64,000 bases of DNA from Nocardia colli. Its GTDB lineage: Bacteria > Actinomycetota > Actinomycetes > Mycobacteriales > Mycobacteriaceae. Under the pieces are notes generated by a model. It was not told the origin of the DNA. It worked only from the letters and a program-made list of their open reading frames with translations, and searched no databases. The stretch is taken from NCBI RefSeq assembly GCF_008704205.1, contig NZ_VXLC01000001.1, positions 186,001 to 250,000 of the forward strand, in the 5' to 3' direction. This document shows, in pieces, positions 26,984 to 34,582 of the stretch (position 1 is the first letter of the stretch; each line of letters opens with the position of its first letter). Both the position numbers and the translations under genes were made by a program.

Positions 26984-27376
26984 ATGGCGGTACCGGACAC
27001 CGGGCAGGGGACGGCAAGACAACTCTACGCGGCGGCCACCGGGGCAGGCACCGGTCAGCCGTTCGAGTTGGCGCCCGACGTCGCCGAAAACCTCGCTGCC
27101 GCTTGCGACAAGCTGGTCGAGGACCTACACCACGCCATGGCGAACGGACATCTCGTCACCGATGTGACCGGCTTTCCGAATCTGCCGAGCGGACAAGGAC
27201 TTACCCGCGGCTTCGGCGACAAGGGCAGGCAATACCTGGACACCCTCGCCGCTTTCCAGGAGACCGCGCTGCTGTTCAAGGCCGCGTATCTGGCGGCGGG
27301 CAAGATGTTCGCCGATGCCGAAGCCGCGAACAAGGCGGCCATCGATCTGGTCGCCGAGCACCTAGAGGCCCGATGA
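26984..27376 (+). CDS. putative type VII secretion substrate, EspC/PE-like helical protein
   Basis: A 130-residue, mostly helical protein with no signal peptide. Two long amphipathic helices (about residues 32-52 and 85-128) are joined by a Gly/Pro-rich loop, an architecture like that of ESX substrates. Members of this kind of actinobacterial protein pair with a PPE-like partner and an EspG-like chaperone, as here. No canonical C-terminal YxxxD/E was found at the end of the second helix, so export is not proven. It starts a three-gene operon, with 27 bp to the next gene. Confidence 0.55.
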   Translation: MAVPDTGQGTARQLYAAATGAGTGQPFELAPDVAENLAAACDKLVEDLHHAMANGHLVTDVTGFPNLPSGQGLTRGFGDKGRQYLDTLAAFQETALLFKAAYLAAGKMFADAEAANKAAIDLVAEHLEAR

Positions 27377-27403
27377 CCACGCACCGAGCAGGCTGAGGCG
27401 GCC

Positions 27404-28042
27404 ATGGCAGATTCCGCCGCCCGCGCCGCCGCCGAGACCATCCGCCGGGAACTGGCCGGATTATCTACCGGTGCAACCGATCCCGCCTACGCCCCGGACC
27501 GCGAGCGCTTCGGTTCCTATAGCCACCAGGAGATCTGGGACCTCGTGCACGAGGCGCTCGACCCGGCCGCGCTCGGCCAGGCCTCGGCCGCGTGGCAGGC
27601 GAACGCGGACGCGCTCGCCGAGGCGTTCCAGATCTTCTCCGATACCGCCAACCGGGAGTTCGCCCGCTGGTCGGGCCGCGCCGCCGACGCCGCCTCGCGG
27701 GCCACCAGGGAGTTCATCCTGGCCGGCGCCGCGGCGCACGACGTGTGCCGCGCCGTCGCGCGCCTGATGGAGTTGAATTGCGATGCCGCGCAAACCATCC
27801 GGGGCGCGATCCCGGCGCCGCTGCCGTATCGGCCGCTGGACGACCCGGCGGCCGAGGCGGTCTACGGCGGCCAGCGGCGGATGGCGCACGACAGCGCGGC
27901 CGCCGATGTCGAGGCCGATGTGCGGGACACGATGACCTACGTCTACGCGCCGACCATGCCCGCCTCCGGCAACCACGTGCCCCGCTTCATCCCACCTCCC
28001 GACGGACCACGACCGGCGGGCGACGGGGGCGCCGCGCGGTGA
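27404..28042 (+). CDS. putative PPE/WXG-like T7SS substrate
   Basis: A 212-residue helical protein with W-S-G (a WxG motif) in FARWSGRAADAA at about residues 85-96, between two long helices. Before it lies YSHQE, which matches YxxxE but not at the usual C-terminal position. The C-terminal 40 residues are Pro-rich and disordered. The combination suggests a PPE-like or WXG-like substrate or structural partner. The TGA stop overlaps the GTG of the EspG-like gene (GTGA), showing coupling. Function remains unproven. Confidence 0.6.
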   Translation: MADSAARAAAETIRRELAGLSTGATDPAYAPDRERFGSYSHQEIWDLVHEALDPAALGQASAAWQANADALAEAFQIFSDTANREFARWSGRAADAASRATREFILAGAAAHDVCRAVARLMELNCDAAQTIRGAIPAPLPYRPLDDPAAEAVYGGQRRMAHDSAAADVEADVRDTMTYVYAPTMPASGNHVPRFIPPPDGPRPAGDGGAAR

Positions 28043-28767
28043 AATGGGTGCTCACCCCGGACGAGTTCTCACACGTCTGGGAAAACGAAACCAGCCTCGA
28101 CCGCAGGCCGTACCCGGTCAACATGGTGCCCGCGGCCACCGTGCGCACCGAATCCGAGTACGCCGCACTGCGTTTGCCGCAGCGCTTCGCCCGCCAGGCC
28201 GACCCGGATCTGGCCGCGGCGCTCATGCTCTGCGGACGCACCGACGCGACCACCATCACCGTCTCCGGCGAGCGCAGCACGCCCCCGCGCAACGGCAGCG
28301 GCGCGGACACCGAGCGCATCCTCGCCTTCGCCGCGGTGGTGCACAACCACGCGGGCATCCTGGTCGCCACCCCGGACAAGGTGACCGTGCTGATGTGCCA
28401 CGCGCGTCAGGTCGGCGAGCGCCTGGTACAGATCATCGGCCCGGCCCAGCCGGGCAAGCTCGGCACCATGCGCGAACCGCAGGACGCGGTGCTCGGCCCG
28501 GACCGGGACGAGCAGTTCCTCACCAACGGGCATCGCGCCGCCGCCCGGTTCCGCCAGACGCTGCGCAAACCGGTCGACGGACGCGGCTTCCTCACCGTCA
28601 CCGTGGAGCCGGACAACCCGATGTCGCCGCCCACCCGGCACCGCACCTGGCTCGATTTCACCGGCGACGGACGCTATCTGCTGACCACGTCGCAGGACCT
28701 CATCCTCACCCCGGTCTCCGACGAGGACTTCGCGGCCCAGCTGATCGGTCTCGCGCACATCCGCTGA
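28039..28767 (+). CDS. ESX secretion-associated protein EspG-like
   Basis: A 242-residue EspG-like protein. The N-terminal LTPDEFSHVWENE followed by Pro-rich RPYP and a central beta-sheet region with a GRGFLTV hairpin resemble the mycobacterial EspG chaperones, which bind PE-PPE dimers in the cytosol and deliver them to the ESX ATPase. The GTG at 28039 overlaps the upstream stop by 4 bp. No ESX core gene (EccB, C, D, E or MycP) is in the window, so this chaperone and its two candidate clients form a satellite cluster. Confidence 0.75.
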   Translation: MKWVLTPDEFSHVWENETSLDRRPYPVNMVPAATVRTESEYAALRLPQRFARQADPDLAAALMLCGRTDATTITVSGERSTPPRNGSGADTERILAFAAVVHNHAGILVATPDKVTVLMCHARQVGERLVQIIGPAQPGKLGTMREPQDAVLGPDRDEQFLTNGHRAAARFRQTLRKPVDGRGFLTVTVEPDNPMSPPTRHRTWLDFTGDGRYLLTTSQDLILTPVSDEDFAAQLIGLAHIR

Positions 28768-28797
28768 GCCGGGCCTCCGCTGTGGTAGTTGTGGGAG

Positions 28798-29646
28798 ATG
28801 GCGAAGAAGCAGTGGTCCGTTCCGGCCACCGAGGCCCTGAAAGCCGATGGATTGCGGATCGCTGACCTCGACACCAACGGCACGCCCGGATTCAAGGGTG
28901 ACAAGGCGGCAGGCCAGGAGCTCCAGGCCGAGCGCACCGAGGTGCTCTCGGCGTTGCAGGAGCGGCTCTATGCCAACGGCCGGTCCGGTGATTCGCGCAG
29001 CGTGCTGCTGGTGTTGCAGGGCATGGACACCGCGGGCAAGGGCGGCATCGTCCGGCACGTGATCGGTTCCGTCGATCCGCAGGGCGTCGACCATCACGCG
29101 TTCGGCGTGCCCACCGAGGAGGAGAAGCGCCACCACTACCTGTGGCGCATCCGCAAGGCGCTGCCGCGCGGCGGTCAGCTCGGCGTCTTCGACCGCTCAC
29201 ACTACGAGGACGTGCTGGTCGTGCGGGTGCACGACCTGGTCCCGAAGAAGGAGTGGGAACCGCGCTACGACGAGATCAACGCGTTCGAGCGCGAACTCGT
29301 GGACGAGGGCACCACGGTGGTGAAGGTGGCCATGTTCGTCTCGCTCGACGAGCAGAAGAAGCGGCTGATGGAGCGCCTCGAACGACCGGACAAGTACTGG
29401 AAGTTCAACCCGTCCGACATCGATGAGCGCGCCTACTGGCCCGCCTACCAGGAGGCCTATCAGGCCATGCTGGACCGCACCGATACCGACTACGCCCCAT
29501 GGCACGTGATTCCGGCCGACCGAAAGTGGTTCTCCCGCCTGGCGATCACCGAGCTGCTCATCGACGCGCTCGAACGCCTCGACCTCCAATGGCCCCCGGC
29601 GAAGTTCGATGTCGAGGAACAGAAGCGCCGACTCGCCGACGCCTGA
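28798..29646 (+). CDS. ppk2: polyphosphate kinase 2 family protein
   Basis: A 282-residue PPK2. Walker A GMDTAGKGG is at residues 75-83, and the Walker B / lid region reads GVFDRSHYEDVLVVRVH (about 129-145), with conserved Asp132 and Arg133. PPK2 enzymes transfer phosphate between polyphosphate and nucleotides, usually making NTP from NDP or NMP. Whether this one is class I (NDP) or another class is not decidable from motifs. The ATG at 28798 follows a short GGGAG site. It ends at a bidirectional hairpin shared with the convergent LLM gene. Confidence 0.9.
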   Translation: MAKKQWSVPATEALKADGLRIADLDTNGTPGFKGDKAAGQELQAERTEVLSALQERLYANGRSGDSRSVLLVLQGMDTAGKGGIVRHVIGSVDPQGVDHHAFGVPTEEEKRHHYLWRIRKALPRGGQLGVFDRSHYEDVLVVRVHDLVPKKEWEPRYDEINAFERELVDEGTTVVKVAMFVSLDEQKKRLMERLERPDKYWKFNPSDIDERAYWPAYQEAYQAMLDRTDTDYAPWHVIPADRKWFSRLAITELLIDALERLDLQWPPAKFDVEEQKRRLADA

Positions 29647-29650
29647 GGTT

Positions 29651-29684
29651 CGAATCGGTGGCGGTGCGTGCCGCCACCGATTCG
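29651..29684. terminator. bidirectional terminator between ppk2 and LLM gene
   Basis: A perfect 14-bp inverted repeat (29651-29664 and 29671-29684) with a 6-nt loop lies between two convergent stop codons, 5 bp after the ppk2 stop. Confidence 0.85.
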
Positions 29685-29694
29685 GCGCAAGCGT

Positions 29695-30555
29695 TCAGAC
29701 CAGCGGGCGGACTTCCTCCGCGACGAAGCGAATGAAGGCTTCGGGATCCGGCTCGTCCGCGGTCGGCTGGATGATCACGGTGTCCGCGCCGGCTTCGACC
29801 AACCGATGCACCGCGTCGGCCACGACCTGCGCGCCACCCGCGACGCCCGCGCCCGGCGCATGCTTCGGCGTCCGTTCGGCGGCCAGCCGGGCCTCGGCAT
29901 CCGGACCGGTGACCGCGAGCAGGCTCGCGACGACCGGATGCGGGTCGGTGCGCCCCGCCGCCGCACGCCCCTCATCGATCAACGTCCGCGCGGCCCGGAC
30001 TCCCTCGGCGTCGGTGATCGAATCCAGCAGCGTCCCATCGGCATGCGAGCCGCACAGCCGGATCGAACGCGGCCCCCGCGCACCGGCGTAGATCTTCGGC
30101 GCCGCGTTCGGCGGCCAGTCGAGCGCCACGTCGTCGAGGTGCACGTAGCGACCGGAGGTGGTGACCCGCTCGCCGGCCAGCAACGCGCGCAACGCGTCCA
30201 GGTACTCACCGAGCAACGTAACTGGGGATTCGACCCGCGCCCCGACCTGCCCCATCCAGTCCTGCACGCCGTGACCGACCCCGAGCAGCACCCGATCGGG
30301 GAACAGCCGGTCGAGCGTGGCGGCCTCCATCGCGGTGAGCGCCACGTTGCGCAGCGGCACCGGCAGCAGCCCGATGCCGACGCGCAGCCGCTCGGTCCAG
30401 CCCAATACCGCTGCGGCACTGGCTATTCCGCTCTCCAGGAAGCAGTCTTCCCAGAGCCACAGCTGCTCGAGCCCCGACTCCTCGGCGACTCGGGCCACCG
30501 CCCGCAATCGCTCCGGTGGATTCTGTGGACGAAATACCGCACCGAGGACTGTCAT
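29695..30555 (-). CDS. LLM class (F420-dependent type) oxidoreductase
   Basis: A 286-residue luciferase-like monooxygenase family protein. The early strand-helix block (LGAVFRPQNPPERLRAVARVAEESGL), LWLWEDC, the W-TERLRVGIGLLPVPLRN segment and the RLFPDRVLLGVGHG region are typical of the actinobacterial F420-binding branch. The cofactor could be F420 or FMN. The ATG at 30555 begins MTVLGAVF. The substrate is unknown; several such enzymes reduce xenobiotics or act in envelope lipid metabolism. Confidence 0.85.
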   Translation of the reverse strand: MTVLGAVFRPQNPPERLRAVARVAEESGLEQLWLWEDCFLESGIASAAAVLGWTERLRVGIGLLPVPLRNVALTAMEAATLDRLFPDRVLLGVGHGVQDWMGQVGARVESPVTLLGEYLDALRALLAGERVTTSGRYVHLDDVALDWPPNAAPKIYAGARGPRSIRLCGSHADGTLLDSITDAEGVRAARTLIDEGRAAAGRTDPHPVVASLLAVTGPDAEARLAAERTPKHAPGAGVAGGAQVVADAVHRLVEAGADTVIIQPTADEPDPEAFIRFVAEEVRPLV

Positions 30556-30566
30556 CTGACAATTCC

Positions 30567-30598
30567 TACCCGGCGGGTATGACAACCGCGGGATACCC
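30567..30598. promoter_or_regulatory. overlapping palindromes in the LLM/DsbA divergent promoter
   Basis: TACCC-GGC-GGGTA (30567-30579) overlaps a second pair, GGGTAT (30575-30580) and ATACCC (30593-30598). They lie 11-43 bp upstream of the LLM start in the divergent intergenic region and may be an operator. Confidence 0.3.
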
Positions 30599-30747
30599 AT
30601 CGCCGCGTCGGCGCCCGATATTTCGGAATCTCTCAGGTTCACCGATGATGATGTGGCCGTGGCCGACCACACGGGGATGAGTTTCCGGCTCTACCATCAT
30701 GGCGGCAGGTACCGGCAGTCTCGAGCGAAAGGCGTGGTGAACGCACG

Positions 30748-31524
30748 GTGAGCAAGAACCCGGGTGGGAAGAAGAACCCGTTGCTGGCGGCGGATCGCAG
30801 CGACCGCAACCGCAAGATCTTCATCCAAGTGGGCGTGGCCGCTGTCCTGATCGCGCTCATCGCGGCGATCGGTATCGGCGTCGCGGTGAAGAAGGCACGC
30901 AAGGACGACCCCGGGCCGAGCCCGGCCATCGCGGCGTCGGCCAACGCGGACCCGGCGGGCATCACCGGCACGATCACCGACAAGGGCGCGATCCGCATCG
31001 GCAAGCCCGGCGCGAAGGTCACCGTCCGGGTCGTCGCCGACCTGCAGTGCCCCGCGTGCAAGGGCTTCGAGGCGGCCAACTCCCAGGTGCTCGACGACAA
31101 CGTGAAGAACGGCACCATCGCGGTCGAATACAACGTGATCGCGTTCCTGGACAAGGCGTCCAGCACCCGCTACTCGACCCGCGCGGCGAACGCCTCGTAC
31201 TGCGTCGCCGAGGCGGATCCGTCGAAGTACATGGCCTGGCTGACCTCGATGTTCGCCCAGCAGCCCGCCGAGGGCGGCGCCGGCCTGCCGAACGACAAGC
31301 TGGTCCAGATCGCCAAGGACGCCGGGTACCCGGACTCGGTGGCCACCTGCATCACGGATGTGAAGTACGACAAGTACATCCAGGCCCGCACCGATGAGGT
31401 GCTCAAGAGCGGCATCCAGTCGACCCCGTCGGTCTTCGTCAACGGCAAGCAGATCCAGTCGAGCCAGGAGCTGATGGGCCCCGGCGGCCTCGCACCGGCG
31501 ATCGCTGCCGCCGCGGCGCAGTGA
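30748..31524 (+). CDS. membrane-anchored DsbA-like thioredoxin-fold protein
   Basis: A 258-residue protein with a cytoplasmic basic N-terminus, one membrane anchor (about residues 25-46) and an extracytoplasmic DsbA/thioredoxin domain with active-site CPAC (Cys101, Cys104) and a cis-Pro loop (STPSVFVNG). It should catalyse disulfide formation in secreted proteins. The VKOR gene overlaps its stop, giving a complete oxidation module like mycobacterial Rv2969c-Rv2968c. Two further Cys (in NASYCVAE and ATCITD) could form a second disulfide. Confidence 0.92.
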   Translation: MSKNPGGKKNPLLAADRSDRNRKIFIQVGVAAVLIALIAAIGIGVAVKKARKDDPGPSPAIAASANADPAGITGTITDKGAIRIGKPGAKVTVRVVADLQCPACKGFEAANSQVLDDNVKNGTIAVEYNVIAFLDKASSTRYSTRAANASYCVAEADPSKYMAWLTSMFAQQPAEGGAGLPNDKLVQIAKDAGYPDSVATCITDVKYDKYIQARTDEVLKSGIQSTPSVFVNGKQIQSSQELMGPGGLAPAIAAAAAQ

Positions 31525-32087
31525 TCACCGCCCCACCCCGGGCCGCCTGGATCCTCCTGCTGGGCGGGCTGGCCGGCTGGCTGGCCGCGGTGGTGCTGAC
31601 CATCGAACGGTTCAAGCTGTTCACCGACCCGGGTTACACCCCCTCGTGCAGCATCAATCCGATCCTGTCCTGCGGATCGGTGATGGTGACCAAGCAGGCC
31701 GCGGTGTTCGGATTCCCGAATCCGATCATCGGCATCGTCGGCTTCTCCGTGCTGGTCACCCTCGCGGTGCTGTCGGTGGCCGGGGTGGGGTTGCCGAAAT
31801 GGATCTGGGGCGGGCTCTGGCTCGGCCTGCTGCTCGGCGTCGGGTTCATCGGCTGGCTGATCTTCCAGAGCCTGTACCGGATCAACGCGCTGTGCCCGTA
31901 CTGCATGGTGGTGTGGGCGATCATCACCCCGCTGCTCGCGGTGGTCACCGATCAGCTCTGGGGCGGGTCGCGCGGCCCGCTGCGCATCCTCGCGGAGTGG
32001 CGCTGGACCATCGTCGCGCTGTTCTACGCGGTGGTGCTGGTGCTGATCTTCCTGCGGTTCCAGGACTACTGGCTGTCGCTGGTCTAG
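31521..32087 (+). CDS. VKOR family disulfide oxidoreductase
   Basis: A 188-residue vitamin-K-epoxide-reductase homologue that reoxidises the DsbA partner with menaquinone. Four to five membrane segments are visible. The loop Cys pair is Cys43 and Cys51 (PSC-x7-C), and the active-site CPYC is at residues 125-128. The GTG start overlaps the DsbA stop by 4 bp (GTGA). Its TAG stop overlaps the stop of the convergent protease within the 4-bp palindrome CTAG at 32084-32087. Confidence 0.93.
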   Translation: MITAPPRAAWILLLGGLAGWLAAVVLTIERFKLFTDPGYTPSCSINPILSCGSVMVTKQAAVFGFPNPIIGIVGFSVLVTLAVLSVAGVGLPKWIWGGLWLGLLLGVGFIGWLIFQSLYRINALCPYCMVVWAIITPLLAVVTDQLWGGSRGPLRILAEWRWTIVALFYAVVLVLIFLRFQDYWLSLV

Positions 32088-33172
32088 TTCGGCGTGCCGA
32101 GCGCCAGTACCAGGGCGACCGTGCGCCGGACGCCGGCGGTGTCCAGGATGTCGAGCTGGATCGAGTCGCCGGGCTTGTGCACGTTGATCGCCGCGTGCAG
32201 GGTGCGGGCCGAGGTGATCTCGCGACCGTCCACGGCGACGATCACCTCGCCGTGCGTCAGCCCGGCCATGTAGGCGGGTAGCCCGTAGAGCGCCAGGTCG
32301 ATGCGGGCGCCGCTGGGTTTCGCGTCGGTGCTCAGCACGCCGAGCGTCGCGGTCGGCCCGACGTGCACGGTGTCGGTGGGCGTGCCGGAGCGGATCTGCC
32401 GGACCACCCGCATCGCGGTATCGATCGGCACCGCGTAGCCGTTCGGCGGCCGGCTCACCGCGCGCGCCGGATCGCCGGACGCGGCGGCGATCACCCCGAT
32501 CACCGTGCCCTCCCGGTCGGCGAGCGCGCCGCCGGACTGCCCGGAGGTGACCGCGGCGGCGACCTCGAGCATGCCGGTGAGCGGTTTGCGGGACAGGTCG
32601 GCGGAATTCAGCGCGACGATGGTGCTGTCCAGATCGGTGAGCACGCCCTGGATCGCGGTCGGGGTGCCGCCGACGCCGCCCGCGTTGCCGATCGCCAGTA
32701 CCTCGTCGCGCACCCGGACGTCGGCCGAGTTGCCGATCCGCGCGGTCGGCAGTCCGGCCGCCCCGGTCAGCCCGAGCAGCGCGATATCGGCGTCGGAGTC
32801 GTAGCCGAGCACCACGGCGTCGTACTCGCGCCCGTTGCCGACATCGGTGACGGTGACCGTGTCCGCGCCCTTGACCACGTGATGGCTGGTCAGCACCTGA
32901 CCGTCCGCGGTGAGCACGATGCCCGACCCGGCCGCGCCGAGCCCGAACGGCCTGGTCGAGGCGGTGATATCGACCAGTGCCGGGTCCACCACCGCCGCGA
33001 CGGCCAGCGGATCCAGGGGCGGCGGAGGCGGCGCGAGGATCGGCGCGGCGGCCTCGGTGGCGCCGCTGGACCAGCTGGGCAGCTCGCCCCGATAACCGAG
33101 GAACGCGGCCACGGCTAGCAGCGCGGCGACGATCATCGCCAGCGCGCGGCCGCCGAACCGTTGCTCATTCAT
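32084..33172 (-). CDS. trypsin-like serine protease with PDZ domain (HtrA/PepD-like)
   Basis: A 362-residue protein with an N-terminal membrane anchor (about residues 8-27), a Pro-rich linker, a trypsin-like domain (about 55-250) and a C-terminal PDZ domain (about 270-355, with GLPAYMAGLTHGEVIVAVDG). The triad is in place: His98 in TSHHVV, Asp129 in DSDADIALL, Ser213 in GQSGG. Such proteases usually act on misfolded secreted proteins, which would fit beside a disulfide-forming pair on the other strand. The ATG at 33172 begins MNEQRFGG. Confidence 0.88.
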   Translation of the reverse strand: MNEQRFGGRALAMIVAALLAVAAFLGYRGELPSWSSGATEAAAPILAPPPPPLDPLAVAAVVDPALVDITASTRPFGLGAAGSGIVLTADGQVLTSHHVVKGADTVTVTDVGNGREYDAVVLGYDSDADIALLGLTGAAGLPTARIGNSADVRVRDEVLAIGNAGGVGGTPTAIQGVLTDLDSTIVALNSADLSRKPLTGMLEVAAAVTSGQSGGALADREGTVIGVIAAASGDPARAVSRPPNGYAVPIDTAMRVVRQIRSGTPTDTVHVGPTATLGVLSTDAKPSGARIDLALYGLPAYMAGLTHGEVIVAVDGREITSARTLHAAINVHKPGDSIQLDILDTAGVRRTVALVLALGTPN

Positions 33173-33348
33173 CGTTTCTCCGCCTCGATACCTGCGAATT
33201 CCATTGTGGCCGGAGATCTTCACCGTAGATCAGAAAATGGCGCGGTCGGTCGTTGGTCTCCGCGATATACCCGCGTGTCGCTATTTCAGGCCTGCCCGAT
33301 TTGTGTCGCGTTTGGCATGTAGGCGCATGCGGCGGTAGGCATGTATGC

Positions 33349-34401
33349 ATGACAACTGCTGCCGCGTACGCCCTATCCGCATCCGATGGCGCATTCGAGA
33401 AGGTGACGATCGAGCGCAGGGACCTCGGTCCCCGCGATGTGCTGATCGATATCAAATACGCGGGCATCTGCCATTCCGACATTCACACCGCCCGCAACGA
33501 GTGGGGCGGCACCAAATACCCCGTGGTGCCCGGTCACGAGATCGCGGGCCTGGTCGCCGCGGTCGGGTCCGAGGTGAGCAAGTACCAGGTCGGCGACCGG
33601 GTCGGCGTCGGCTGCATGGTGAATTCCTGCGGCAAGTGCGGGCCGTGCCTGGCCAACGAGGAGCAGTTCTGCAACCGCGGCGCGACCATGACCTACAACA
33701 CCCAGGTCGATCCGGCGGTCCAGGCCGACGGCTACACGATGGGCGGCTACTCGACCCAGATCGTGGTCACCGAGCACTTCGTCGTCGGCATCCCGGAGGG
33801 CATCGGGCTCGACCAGGCCGCGCCGCTGCTGTGCGCGGGCGTCACCCTGTTCTCCCCGCTGCGGCACTGGAACGCCGGGCCGGGCAAGAAGGTCGCGATC
33901 ATCGGCATGGGCGGGCTCGGGCACGTCGGGGTGAAGATCGCGGCCGCGCTCGGCGCCGAGGTCACCGTGCTCAGCCACTCGCTGAGCAAGCAGGAGGACG
34001 GCAAGCTGTTCGGCGCGAGCCACTACTACGCCACCAGCGACCGGCAGACCTTCCGCGAGCTGCGCGGCAAGTTCGACCTCATCCTCAACACCGTCTCGGC
34101 GGACCTGCCGATCGACGACTACCTGAAGCTGCTGAACCTCGACGGCACCCTGGTGATCCTCGGCCTGCCGGAGAACCCGATGGCGATCAAGCCGTTCACC
34201 ATCGCCGGCTACCGGCGCTCGCTGGCCGGCTCGATGATCGGCGGCATCGCCCAGACCCAGGAGATGCTGAACTTCTGCGCCCAGCACGGCATCGGCGCGG
34301 AGATCGAGGTGATCTCCGCGGACGAGATCGACGGCGCCTACGACCGCGTGGTCGCCAGCGACGTGCGCTACCGCTTCGTCATCGACGTATCGACCATGTG
34401 A
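33349..34401 (+). CDS. zinc-dependent NAD(P)-alcohol dehydrogenase (CAD/AdhC-like)
   Basis: A 350-residue medium-chain dehydrogenase. Catalytic zinc ligands Cys41, His63-Glu64 and the structural zinc set Cys94, Cys97, Cys100, Cys108 are all present; the nucleotide-binding motif [10 protein letters not shown] follows. The profile fits the cinnamyl-alcohol-dehydrogenase subgroup (YahK, mycobacterial AdhC), which are broad aldehyde reductases using NADP. The start was set at MTTAAAYAL. The 96-bp open extension upstream lacks fold content and is rich in GCATG repeats. A 12-bp hairpin follows the stop. Confidence 0.9.
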   Translation: MTTAAAYALSASDGAFEKVTIERRDLGPRDVLIDIKYAGICHSDIHTARNEWGGTKYPVVPGHEIAGLVAAVGSEVSKYQVGDRVGVGCMVNSCGKCGPCLANEEQFCNRGATMTYNTQVDPAVQADGYTMGGYSTQIVVTEHFVVGIPEGIGLDQAAPLLCAGVTLFSPLRHWNAGPGKKVAIIGMGGLGHVGVKIAAALGAEVTVLSHSLSKQEDGKLFGASHYYATSDRQTFRELRGKFDLILNTVSADLPIDDYLKLLNLDGTLVILGLPENPMAIKPFTIAGYRRSLAGSMIGGIAQTQEMLNFCAQHGIGAEIEVISADEIDGAYDRVVASDVRYRFVIDVSTM

Positions 34402-34403
34402 TG

Positions 34404-34429
34404 TCCGAGTAGTCCCAGGACTACTCGGA
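34404..34429. terminator. terminator after alcohol dehydrogenase gene
   Basis: A perfect 12-bp inverted repeat (34404-34415 and 34418-34429) starts 2 bp after the stop. The central bases would open into a small loop. Confidence 0.75.
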
Positions 34430-34582
34430 TCGGGTCCGTTCACCGAACCACCCGCAGGCGCCCGAAACCGAAAACGTTGCGGTCTCGGGTAGTTCCCTAC
34501 CCAAGACGACGATATATTTCCGCAGCTACCGTCCGGATCCAAACAATTTTCCAGTCATGAACTCGGAAGAAATGGATCTGTC

